A stretch of 24,144 nucleotides of DNA from a virus: the IMG/VR virus record IMGVR_UViG_3300030098_000913, positions 1-24,144 of that record, one strand, 5' to 3'. Every line of letters begins with the position of its first letter. The stretch's first letter is position 1. A program made the position numbers and the translations under genes. Below, in pieces: positions 1 to 5,109 of the stretch. The notes under the pieces were generated by a model, which saw only the letters and a list, made by a program, of their open reading frames with translations, did no database searches and was not told the origin of the DNA.

Positions 1-16
1 ACTGCCCTTCAGTGAT

Positions 17-31
17 TCGGAGAGTCTCCGA
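17..31 (+). repeat. Palindromic hairpin, copy 1
   Basis: TCGGAG-AGT-CTCCGA: a 6-bp stem with a 3-nt loop, also readable as a 15-bp palindrome. A pyrimidine tract and an AGGAG SD follow, and a start codon lies 23 nt downstream. Three GANTC pentamers start at 14, 22 and 30. Confidence 0.8.
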
Positions 32-38
32 TTCCTTC

Positions 39-65
39 CAACTAGGAGAAGCACATGACTTGGAA
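39..65 (+). repeat. Leader repeat, copy A (27 bp, partner at 236-262)
   Basis: An exact 27-bp direct repeat that covers CAACTAGGAGAAGCAC plus the first codons ATGACTTGGAA. The partner lies at the start of the next gene, so both genes begin MTW. The palindrome normally preceding this leader survives only as a remnant (221-235) before the second copy. Confidence 0.85.
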
Positions 66-255
66 CCTACCCTTCATTATCAAGGAATCCGACATCGAGC
101 ACGCTCATCGGTTTCTACAGAGCCGAGTAGATCGGGGAGTCACTTGTCCCCACAAACTCAAAAGACTTCTTCATAGGAGGTGGGGCTGGGAATGTTCCGG
201 TGCGACCTGCTTGAAGATCGTTCGAGATTTCCTTTCAACTAGGAGAAGCACATGA
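55..255 (+). CDS. Small hypothetical protein, 66 aa
   Basis: I do not recognise this protein. It starts MTW, has an AGGAGA SD 6 nt upstream, and follows palindrome copy 1. Its leader and first codons are repeated exactly at the start of the next gene: 27 bp at 39-65 equal 236-262. The protein is basic in its second half (RRW, HRR, TRRST) with two or three Cys. Its last ten codons run through the leader of the next gene and its TGA overlaps that gene's ATG. It could be a real early gene or the remains of one truncated when the leader was duplicated. Codon-level support is weak. Confidence 0.4.
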   Translation: MTWNLPFIIKESDIEHAHRFLQSRVDRGVTCPHKLKRLLHRRWGWECSGATCLKIVRDFLSTRRST

Positions 256-262
256 CTTGGAA
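236..262 (+). repeat. Leader repeat, copy B
   Basis: Second copy of the 27-bp leader. Just upstream, 221-235 reads TTCGAGATTTCCTTT, which looks like the usual palindrome plus pyrimidine tract with about ten bases lost from the middle of the stem-loop. Confidence 0.85.
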
Positions 263-491
263 AGCATTCAGACAACTCGTGAATCAACACGTCTTGAAGA
301 TGACTGGCGGCCTTGGCCTTCAGGATCTCGCAGACGTCCTCATCGATGACTTCTATCCGGGGCAGGATGGCTTTGACTACCACTGGGATTCACTGGCGGA
401 GGAAGCCGCGTATCACGTCCTTGAGGAGAATGGTTTCCCGATGGACGATGAGGAAGGCTTTGAAGAATACCTTCTTCTCCACTTAGACTGA
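252..491 (+). CDS. Small acidic hypothetical protein, 79 aa
   Basis: The function is unknown. The protein is acidic, with Asp/Glu-rich segments in the middle and at the C-terminus (DDEEGFEEY), and has no membrane segment or signal peptide. ATG 252 has an AGGAGA SD 6 nt upstream and overlaps the TGA of the preceding ORF (ATGA). Palindrome copy 2 follows the stop within 3 nt. Small acidic early proteins of T7-like phages are often host-takeover or anti-defence factors (for example DNA mimics), but nothing here proves that role. Confidence 0.75.
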   Translation: MTWKAFRQLVNQHVLKMTGGLGLQDLADVLIDDFYPGQDGFDYHWDSLAEEAAYHVLEENGFPMDDEEGFEEYLLLHLD

Positions 492-492
492 T

Positions 493-507
493 TCGGAGAC
501 TCTCCGA
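493..507 (+). repeat. Palindromic hairpin, copy 2
   Basis: TCGGAG-ACT-CTCCGA followed by TTTCTTCC. It sits directly after the stop of the 252-491 gene and in front of a segment without a convincing ORF. The loop differs from copy 1 (ACT against AGT) while the stem is conserved. GANTC sites start at 490 and 498. Confidence 0.8.
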
Positions 508-522
508 TTTCTTCCAACTAAC

Positions 523-626
523 GGAGGGGTATCTGGACCGGCAAGGTTCACAACGCTTAGACATGGCGGCTTGTGAAACGTCAACGCTAAGTGCCTTGCT
601 TCCGGGTTCGAGTCCCGGCCTCCCTG
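523..626 (+). ncRNA. Candidate structured RNA with a tRNA-like T-arm
   Basis: Between palindromes 2 and 3 there is no convincing ORF but dense base pairing. Positions 602-618 form a perfect T-arm: stem CCGGG/CCCGG around loop TTCGAGT. GGAGG 523-527 pairs perfectly with CCTCC 619-623, next to the T-arm like an acceptor stem. GCAAGG 541-546 pairs with CCTTGC 594-599, TTCACAA 547-553 with TTGTGAA 571-577, and CGCTTAG 554-560 with CTAAGTG 587-593 (one G-U), giving a pseudoknot. TTTT follows at 627. No normal D-arm or anticodon arm can be drawn, and at about 104 nt it is not an ordinary tRNA. TCTGGA after the 5' stem recalls the tmRNA D-loop, but no tag reading frame is evident. Alternatives: a degenerate tRNA, a captured host tRNA end, or a novel phage RNA. 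Confidence 0.4.
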
Positions 627-635
627 TTTTCTACT

Positions 636-650
636 TCGGAGACTCTCCGA
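636..650 (+). repeat. Palindromic hairpin, copy 3
   Basis: TCGGAG-ACT-CTCCGA followed by TTTCTTCCTTCC and an AGGAG SD. The start codon at 679 is 28 nt downstream. Confidence 0.8.
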
Positions 651-678
651 TTTCTTCCTTCCAACTAGGAGTATTGAA

Positions 679-966
679 ATGCAAATCCACACTGATAATC
701 TTCTCATGTTCATGTCGATGATGGAGAAGAGAGGATGGTCAATGACGTTTGTCCATACGTCCACCTTTGAACGGTTCAAGATCTCTCCGCCAGAAGGCTG
801 TACGTTGACTTTCCATGACCCGAGGGTCGCGTTGTATGAAGTCAGGCAGTACTTCGTCAGTCCAGAGAACTCCGCATTCCTCACTACGGACTGCTCCAAT
901 GAGGAGTGGGCTAAGTGGGCGGAGCATGAAATCTACTTTGAGTTCGCTACGGGAGGTGACGCATGA
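679..966 (+). CDS. Hypothetical protein, 95 aa
   Basis: The function is unknown. ATG 679 has an AGGAG SD with 8-nt spacing and follows palindrome copy 3, the usual cassette layout here. The N-terminus is Met-rich and partly hydrophobic (LLMFMSMMEKRGW) but too short and mixed for a clear membrane helix. The C-terminus (NEEWAKWAEHEIYFEF) is acidic and aromatic. The stop overlaps the next gene's start (ATGA at 963), so the two are probably co-translated. Confidence 0.75.
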   Translation: MQIHTDNLLMFMSMMEKRGWSMTFVHTSTFERFKISPPEGCTLTFHDPRVALYEVRQYFVSPENSAFLTTDCSNEEWAKWAEHEIYFEFATGGDA

Positions 967-1250
967 AGATTTACATTTGGCAAGAAGGTTGGATTGGGAA
1001 CATCGTTGACGGTTATCCAAAGTACGGGTACTCCGAGAATCAATCAGACATTCCGAGAGTATCGATGGAAGACCTGAACATGGACAAGCAGTCCGAGTTC
1101 CTTGGCCTTCTCGACACGACCACGTTCTACATCGAATACATCGTCTGGGATGTCACCAAGGAGATGCTTGAGGAGTACCAGTATGGAAGCGACTTCGATC
1201 TTAAGGTGATTGAGTTCTGCCAGATGCAGGGATTCTACAGGTACGAATAA
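963..1250 (+). CDS. MKIYIW-family hypothetical protein, 95 aa
   Basis: One of three related small proteins in this region; the partners are at 2581-2865 and, more distantly, 2097-2318. Shared features with the 2581 protein are an N-terminal MKIYIWQ followed by W.GNI.DG.P.Y, a central DIP, a late ..IVWD(V/I).K, and a C-terminal (M/K)QGFY(R/K). The family is aromatic-rich, acidic and about 75-95 aa, with no signal peptide or membrane segment. The start overlaps the stop of the preceding gene. The function is unknown; an early host-interaction role is only a guess from position. Confidence 0.78.
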   Translation: MKIYIWQEGWIGNIVDGYPKYGYSENQSDIPRVSMEDLNMDKQSEFLGLLDTTTFYIEYIVWDVTKEMLEEYQYGSDFDLKVIEFCQMQGFYRYE

Positions 1251-1292
1251 CGCACACCAGCCGCCCGCCGCATATTAGTCAGGAGGTAACGC

Positions 1293-1532
1293 ATGAAGTA
1301 CCTTCCCCCACATCTACATAAGTGTCCCCGAGTTCGTAGAAGATTACTTATAGGCGCACAGATAGGCATTCATCGCGTCTGTAGTAATGGATTATTTTGG
1401 GGCTTGTCATCGAAGAAACAGTTGCAGAATATGGAGAGAATTTCTCTAAGAAACGCCAACCGTGCCTACAGGGCGGAATACGAGGCGGAACGGAAGTTCC
1501 AGACTATTATCGCAAGGGATCTACTGCCATGA
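1293..1532 (+). CDS. Basic hypothetical protein, 79 aa
   Basis: ATG 1293 has a strong AGGAGGT SD (1281-1287) with 5-nt spacing, and the stop overlaps the next ATG (ATGA at 1529). The protein is basic (RVRRRLL, KRRs near the start) with a possible short helix at the C-terminus (RAYRAEYEAERKFQ). I recognise no domain. The sequence is less convincing than its neighbours: another frame opens briefly inside it, so this could be a gene shifted by an old indel. Ribosome binding and coupling support translation. Confidence 0.5.
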   Translation: MKYLPPHLHKCPRVRRRLLIGAQIGIHRVCSNGLFWGLSSKKQLQNMERISLRNANRAYRAEYEAERKFQTIIARDLLP

Positions 1533-1714
1533 CTGAACCCAGCAAGCAGGAAGTGACTGAGTTTCTCGATGCTCTCTACAGTGACGGGTGGGGAGAAGAT
1601 ATGCACGATGCGGGTCCGTGTCTGGAGATCCGTTTCAACATAGGCCGTCACGCCGCGAACCGTTTCTTGAATAACTGGATTGATGATTTCAAAAAGGAGA
1701 ACTCCAATGCCTGA
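1529..1714 (+). CDS. Hypothetical protein, 61 aa
   Basis: Starts at ATG 1529, coupled by ATGA to the preceding stop. The longer upstream reading frame from a TTG at 1397 lacks an SD and lies inside the previous gene, so I prefer 1529. The sequence begins MTEPSKQEVTEFLDALYSDG and ends in a helix-like NRFLNNWIDDFKKENS. It is mildly acidic with no recognisable motif. Its 3' end overlaps the next gene's ATG at 1707 by 8 nt, continuing the tightly packed operon. Confidence 0.7.
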   Translation: MTEPSKQEVTEFLDALYSDGWGEDMHDAGPCLEIRFNIGRHAANRFLNNWIDDFKKENSNA

Positions 1715-1871
1715 ACAACTGGTGTTTGATTTCGGAGACCCTCCGAAAGAGGATGGTGTGGTGAATGATGGTAACTGGGTCTACTACCCCAACTATGAAA
1801 GGGATGCAATCGTGGCCTTCATGCGCGCTGAGGCAGTAATCAAATACTTTGAGAACGAGTCAGGATCATGA
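1707..1871 (+). CDS. Hypothetical protein containing an in-frame palindrome, 54 aa
   Basis: ATG 1707 is preceded by AAAGGAGA (1694-1700), so I choose it over the upstream in-frame ATGs. Codons 9-14 (FGDPPK) are written by the palindrome TTCGGAG-ACC-CTCCGAA (1731-1747), the same sequence family that elsewhere lies between genes. The rest is acidic with a WVYYPNYERDA segment and a helical AIVAFMRAEAVIKYF. No family is recognised. The TGA overlaps the following ATG at 1868. Confidence 0.7.
   Translation: MPEQLVFDFGDPPKEDGVVNDGNWVYYPNYERDAIVAFMRAEAVIKYFENESGS
1731..1747 (+). repeat. Palindromic hairpin inside a gene (FGDPP-coding), copy 4
   Basis: TTCGGAG-ACC-CTCCGAA, a 7-bp perfect stem with a 3-nt loop. 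It is read in frame as F-G-D-P-P, the same phase and peptide as the copy at 5065-5079. Confidence 0.75.
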
Positions 1872-2095
1872 AGATCTTCACGTCAGAAGAAGTCCGCAGG
1901 CTCCCCGGACTCGTTGAGGTAGTCAGTGAGCGTCCTTACACGAAGTCTGCTGCTATCCAGCGGAGCAAAGGCAAGTTGCCTAAAGGCTTGACTCCGGGTG
2001 GGCAGTTCATTCTGGAGAAGATGGAACCAGTGATATCCGATACGGGTAGAACCGTGACTCGATATCTACTACTTTGGTACGTAATAGGAGAATGA
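1868..2095 (+). CDS. Hypothetical protein, 75 aa
   Basis: Begins MKIFTSEEVRRLPGLVEVVSERPYTKSAAIQRSKGKLPKG and ends with a hydrophobic RYLLLWYVIGE. Start and stop are tightly coupled to the neighbours: ATGA at 1868, and a 1-nt gap before ATG 2097. The N-terminal half is basic and could bind nucleic acid, but I see no defined helix-turn-helix. The function is unknown. Confidence 0.72.
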   Translation: MKIFTSEEVRRLPGLVEVVSERPYTKSAAIQRSKGKLPKGLTPGGQFILEKMEPVISDTGRTVTRYLLLWYVIGE

Positions 2096-2096
2096 A

Positions 2097-2318
2097 ATGT
2101 ATCTCTATATCTGGAGAGTACGCTACACGTTCAACAATCAGGCCGTCTATGACTGGTCGGCGGACATCTTAGATGTTCCTGAGGACACTCAGTTCATCCA
2201 GATGAACATCGATGAATCGTGGGATGAGAAGAAGGAAACTGAGCAGGAGAAAGCGGTCATAGAGTACGTTCATAAGGCGTATCTGTATGATTGTTTGGTG
2301 AAATCAGATTTGACATAA
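2097..2318 (+). CDS. MYLYIW protein, distant MKIYIW-family member, 73 aa
   Basis: Begins MYLYIWRVRYTFNNQAVYDWSADILDVPEDTQ, with the same YIW opening, V/I-YDWS/YEWSS-like motif and D(V/I)P as the 2581 protein, followed by a Glu/Lys-rich helical segment. It is probably a diverged paralogue of the 963 and 2581 genes. SD AGGAG lies at 2086-2090. The last codons (TTG ACA TAA) overlap the -35 box of the promoter that drives the next transcription unit. Confidence 0.72.
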   Translation: MYLYIWRVRYTFNNQAVYDWSADILDVPEDTQFIQMNIDESWDEKKETEQEKAVIEYVHKAYLYDCLVKSDLT

Positions 2319-2337
2319 ATACGGTACTTGGTACAAT
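2310..2337 (+). promoter_or_regulatory. Sigma70-type promoter
   Basis: TTGACA (2310-2315), a 16-bp spacer, then TACAAT (2332-2337): a perfect -35 box and a five-of-six -10 box. Initiation about 7 nt downstream (near 2344) would put palindrome copy 5 within about the first ten bases of the transcript. This is a plausible early promoter used by host RNA polymerase for 2396 onward. Confidence 0.75.
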
Positions 2338-2351
2338 ATTGATTCAATGAT

Positions 2352-2366
2352 TCGGAGAGTCTCCGA
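2352..2366 (+). repeat. Palindromic hairpin, copy 5
   Basis: TCGGAG-AGT-CTCCGA. The 41 nt starting at 2352 are identical to the 41 nt starting at 2866, including the SD. GANTC sites start at 2349, 2357 and 2365. It lies in the 5' untranslated leader just after the sigma70 promoter, 29 nt before ATG 2396. Confidence 0.82.
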
Positions 2367-2395
2367 TTCCTTCCACACTTTCTAGGAGAACATAA

Positions 2396-2584
2396 ATGAA
2401 CGGCACCCCAATAGCGGATCGCATTCGCGTTCTATTACTTGAAGGCAGGGTTGACTTCGCAAGAGCGGTGTTTCGAAAGGCTGTCAACGAGGATCTATTC
2501 ACCGTGGATGGTCACTTCAACCTGTACGACAAGATCGCGTGCGTAGAGTTCTTTCAACTCCATGACTTGGGAGGTTTGTCATGA
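2396..2584 (+). CDS. Hypothetical protein, 62 aa
   Basis: First gene after the sigma70 promoter. ATG 2396 has a TAGGAGAA SD with suitable spacing. The sequence MNGTPIADRIRVLLLEGRVDFARAVFRKAVNEDLFTVDGHFNLYDKIACVEFF reads as a compact alpha-helical protein without known motifs. Its TGA overlaps ATG 2581 of the MKIYIW gene, so the two are probably made together. Confidence 0.72.
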   Translation: MNGTPIADRIRVLLLEGRVDFARAVFRKAVNEDLFTVDGHFNLYDKIACVEFFQLHDLGGLS

Positions 2585-2865
2585 AAATCTATATCTGGCA
2601 ACACAGTTGGGCTGGGAACATTCTCGACGGTACTCCCGTATATGAGTGGTCCTCAAACGAGAATGACATTCCGTATGTCTGCTCTGGTGAGATTAGGTTG
2701 AAGCCTTCCGAGACCCAACTCGACACCGTCAGGTTCGTTCAAGAGCATATCGTCTGGGACATCCCCAAGTCTACTTTTGCCAACTTTCCGATCGAGACCG
2801 ACATAGATATGGCGGATGCAGTCACGGAGTACGCACAAAAACAAGGCTTCTACAAGCACGACTAA
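2581..2865 (+). CDS. MKIYIW-family hypothetical protein, 94 aa
   Basis: A clear paralogue of 963-1250: both begin MKIYIWQ..W.GNI.DG.P, share ..ENDIP / ..QSDIP, have ..IVWD(I/V) about two thirds along, and end (K/M)QGFYK/R. Lengths are 94 and 95 aa and both starts use ATGA coupling. It belongs to the sigma70-driven early unit. The function is unknown. Two copies within 1.6 kb plus a third divergent one suggest expansion under selection, but that is inference. Confidence 0.8.
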   Translation: MKIYIWQHSWAGNILDGTPVYEWSSNENDIPYVCSGEIRLKPSETQLDTVRFVQEHIVWDIPKSTFANFPIETDIDMADAVTEYAQKQGFYKHD

Positions 2866-2882
2866 TCGGAGAGTCTCCGATT
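2864..2882 (+). repeat. Palindromic hairpin, copy 6 (19 bp perfect)
   Basis: AATCGGAGAGTCTCCGATT: 9-base arms around one central base, overlapping the preceding TAA. The same 19-mer occurs inside the RNA polymerase gene at 7857-7875. An SD and GTG start follow, with the start 28 nt after the core. Confidence 0.85.
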
Positions 2883-2908
2883 CCTTCCACACTTTCTAGG
2901 AGAACACA

Positions 2909-3700
2909 GTGAAACTACTAGGAACCAATAACAAACTCGACAAGCAGTCTTCCCGAGGTGAGCCATTCGTTCTCCGGGGTCTGTCCCTCGCTCCCGCTGA
3001 TCTTAGTGGGTATGAAACGTGTCCGATGCGGACTGCTGACTGCACGAAGGCGTGCATCGGGGTCAAGTCAGGGCATAACCGATTCAACCCTGCGAAGGAG
3101 GCGAAGATCAGGAAGACGAAGTTGTTCTTCGAGGATAACGAGACGTTCATGACTCAGTTATTCCGTGAGATCAATAATCTTCGGAAGTACTGTAATCGTC
3201 TCGACAAGCGTCCCGTGGTTCGTCTCAATACTTACTCGGATATTGTTTGGGAGAAGAAGCATCCAGAGATCTTCCTTGAGTTTCCTGATGTGCAGTTCTA
3301 TGACTACACGAAGATCCACCAGAGGCGGAATCTCCCAGACAACTACCATCTGACTCTCTCATACACGGGGTACAACTGGAAGGAGTGCGAGGCGTGGTTG
3401 AGTTCGGGCCGCAATGTCGCCGTCGTATTCAAGGACTGCTGGGACAATCCCCTGCCCGACAAGTGGCGAGGCTTCGATGTCGTAGACGCTGATGAGGATG
3501 ACTGTCGGTGGTTGGAAGATCCCGGCAAGATCTCAGGACTTCGCACAAAGGGGTCCGTCAAGCACGCTGGACCTTTCTTTGCGGATGCTACTGAACTCAC
3601 TGTTGGAGGTCTTCCCGTGATCTCCGGTCTTCGGGAGAAGGTCAGGACACGGTGGGAGAGGAGGGAAGTTGCATGCGAGTCAAGTGGAGCAATAAAGTAG
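2909..3700 (+). CDS. Mycobacteriophage L5 gp88-like domain protein, 263 aa
   Basis: Resembles the Pfam GP88 family seen in many phages. Hallmarks are an N-terminal G.SLAPADLSGYETCPMRTADC..AC.G..SGHNRFN and a central RLNTYSDIVWE, followed by a Y-D-Y-T-K segment. Cys38, Cys45 and Cys49 could bind metal. The family has no firmly assigned biochemical function that I know of. GTG 2909 is chosen because TAGGAG lies 5 nt upstream and the homologous cassette at 2352 uses the same spacing. It is the first large protein of the early region. Confidence 0.78.
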   Translation: MKLLGTNNKLDKQSSRGEPFVLRGLSLAPADLSGYETCPMRTADCTKACIGVKSGHNRFNPAKEAKIRKTKLFFEDNETFMTQLFREINNLRKYCNRLDKRPVVRLNTYSDIVWEKKHPEIFLEFPDVQFYDYTKIHQRRNLPDNYHLTLSYTGYNWKECEAWLSSGRNVAVVFKDCWDNPLPDKWRGFDVVDADEDDCRWLEDPGKISGLRTKGSVKHAGPFFADATELTVGGLPVISGLREKVRTRWERREVACESSGAIK

Positions 3701-3864
3701 ATATCGTCGTAGGCTTCATAGATATGAATAGGTTGAAAGCCGCTCAGGATGAAGCCAGAGAGTTACTGTCGATGGATCGGGAGCATGAGATGCTTCTTCC
3801 TCAAGAAATACATTTTCTGAAATCCGTAGTTAGAGCGAAAGGAATAGATGATGTTGAGTTTTGA
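3673..3864 (+). CDS. Hypothetical protein, 63 aa
   Basis: ATG 3673 follows GAGGAGGGA (3658-3666) at good spacing and lies inside the 3' end of the gp88-like gene, overlapping it by 28 nt. The protein MRVKWSNKVDIVVGFIDMNRL is followed by a long predicted helix rich in Glu, Lys and Leu (KAAQDEARELLSMDREHEM). No family is recognised. The stop overlaps the next start at 3848. Confidence 0.65.
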   Translation: MRVKWSNKVDIVVGFIDMNRLKAAQDEARELLSMDREHEMLLPQEIHFLKSVVRAKGIDDVEF

Positions 3865-4129
3865 TATAAGAGATTGGACACTGAGTAAGATCGACCCGAG
3901 TTCGGGAGATGGCGGCGTGAGTGGCGTGGACGTCGGGAGATTCCGAGAAGTTATGATCCTGAATGGTCATCTCAGTGAGATGAAAACCGGCATGCGTATG
4001 TCCAGACACGTTGACAAGTGCAGCACGATCATTCGACGCGAGTACGGGTTCAAGGGAAACAACGTCAAACTAGCGGAACAACTATTCGCCCATCTCGTTG
4101 AACAGGGCGTTCTTGTCCGCAAATCCTAA
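3848..4129 (+). CDS. Hypothetical protein, 93 aa
   Basis: ATGATG at 3848-3853 follows AAAGGA. The C-terminal part, FREVMILNGHLSEMKTGMRMSRHVDKCSTIIRREYGFKGNNVKLAEQLFAHLVEQG, is basic and helical and looks like a nucleic-acid-binding or adaptor fold, but I cannot assign a family. A transcription regulator of the lysogeny decision is one possibility given the integrase downstream. That is speculation. Confidence 0.68.
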   Translation: MMLSFDIRDWTLSKIDPSSGDGGVSGVDVGRFREVMILNGHLSEMKTGMRMSRHVDKCSTIIRREYGFKGNNVKLAEQLFAHLVEQGVLVRKS

Positions 4130-4133
4130 TAGT

Positions 4134-4164
4134 CTCCTAGAGGAGGTGGGTTGCGCATACCTCC
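4134..4164 (+). promoter_or_regulatory. Alternative hairpins in leader of DUF932 gene
   Basis: CTCCT (4134-4138) can pair with AGGAG (4141-4145), while GGAGGT (4142-4147) can instead pair with ACCTCC (4159-4164) across an 11-nt loop. The two are mutually exclusive and both involve a strong AGGAGGT motif that has no ATG at normal spacing. A small leader-RNA control element is possible; no ligand or protein is implied. Confidence 0.3.
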
Positions 4165-4202
4165 GGAAGAAATCACGCATTCTTTTCATAAGGAGAAACA
4201 CA

Positions 4203-5099
4203 ATGACTACAGAACTAATGGCTCCAACCGCATTCGACCCGAAGAACTGGGGAGAGCGGGTGGACATCGGAACAATCTCTAGAATCCGGGTTCCCGTTCA
4301 GGGTCCAGATACTTGGCGTCCGCTTCCTCATGATGTGTACGTTCACATGATTGAGAAGGCGTTCACTGAACAGGGGTTCACGATCAGTGAGCCTATTCAC
4401 TACATGGCGAAGGCGAGATCGAACCAGAAGATCAAGGATCTTCCAGAACACGGGCGGTTCCTTTCAACATACGGGATCATGCACCCCCTCCTCCCCGGTC
4501 TTGATGACCTCAGGTGGGAGGCGGCGTTCAAGAACTCGTATGACATGACGATGTCCGCCACCGGGAGTGCTGGGTATCGTGTGAAGGTATGCAGCAACGG
4601 GCTGGACATGGGAGCCGAACAAGGGTTCCGCCGTAAGCATACGAAGGGTATTGATGTGGATCGAGATGGCGTCTTCGAGCATATCCAGAGGCTCGTCACT
4701 GGGTCAATCGGAAACATTATCACTCAGGCAGTATCTGAGGAGAAGTTGATTGATACCTACAAGAACACCGAGTGTTCTAATGCGGATGCTAGGTTCGTCG
4801 CTATTGAGTCGGCCAAGCAGGGAGTCATCGGTGGTGCTGCTATTCTCCGAATCATGGATCACTGGGATTCTCCAGAGCATCCTGAGTTCAAGGACCGAAA
4901 CGTGTGGTCGCTTCAGAATGCGTTTACGTCAAATGACCGTGGTCAGAATCTTATGACTCAGGCGGACAGGTTCGCGAGTCTTCGGTCCATCATCAGCAAC
5001 CGCTTCGGGTTCACGGCTCAGGTCGTCCCCGACAGCATGGATGAGGATTACGTTGATACCTCTTTCGGAGACCCTCCGATTTCTGCTTCTGATTGGTAA
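4203..5099 (+). CDS. DUF932 family phage protein, 298 aa
   Basis: Matches the DUF932 (phage/plasmid-like protein) family: a central RVKVCSNGLDMGAEQGFRRKHTKGID (VCSNGL and RKHTKG are the family hallmarks), then long helices and a C-terminal RSIISNRFGFTAQ. The biochemical role of the family is not settled; such genes are common in phage early or replication regions. I choose ATG 4203 with its AAGGAGAAACACA leader over an upstream ATG at 4098 that lacks an SD and overlaps the previous gene. The C-terminus SFGDPPISASDW is written by a copy of the palindrome. Confidence 0.85.
   Translation: MTTELMAPTAFDPKNWGERVDIGTISRIRVPVQGPDTWRPLPHDVYVHMIEKAFTEQGFTISEPIHYMAKARSNQKIKDLPEHGRFLSTYGIMHPLLPGLDDLRWEAAFKNSYDMTMSATGSAGYRVKVCSNGLDMGAEQGFRRKHTKGIDVDRDGVFEHIQRLVTGSIGNIITQAVSEEKLIDTYKNTECSNADARFVAIESAKQGVIGGAAILRIMDHWDSPEHPEFKDRNVWSLQNAFTSNDRGQNLMTQADRFASLRSIISNRFGFTAQVVPDSMDEDYVDTSFGDPPISASDW
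5065..5079 (+). repeat. Palindromic hairpin inside a gene (FGDPP-coding), copy 7
   Basis: TCGGAG-ACC-CTCCGA with TTTCTGCTTC after it, about 20 nt before the stop of the DUF932 gene. It is read in frame as FGDPPI, as in copy 4. Confidence 0.75.
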
Positions 5100-5109
5100 T
5101 TCGTCCTTG

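Noticed and set aside
523-626. Ordinary tRNA gene
   Set aside because: The T-arm is perfect, but no D-arm or anticodon arm with standard spacing can be drawn and the length is about 104 nt; kept instead as a candidate structured RNA.
562-720. Short reading frame from ATG 562 through the RNA-like element
   Set aside because: No SD at the right spacing; it runs through palindrome 3 and the next gene's start, and the peptide has low-complexity leader-like sequence.
1397-1528. Upstream in-frame extension (from TTG 1397) of the 61-aa gene
   Set aside because: No SD, lies inside the preceding gene, and ATG 1529 is coupled to the previous stop by ATGA.
17-2882. CRISPR-like array from the repeated palindromes
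   Set aside because: Copies are hundreds of bases apart with genes between them, spacing is irregular and no cas genes are present.
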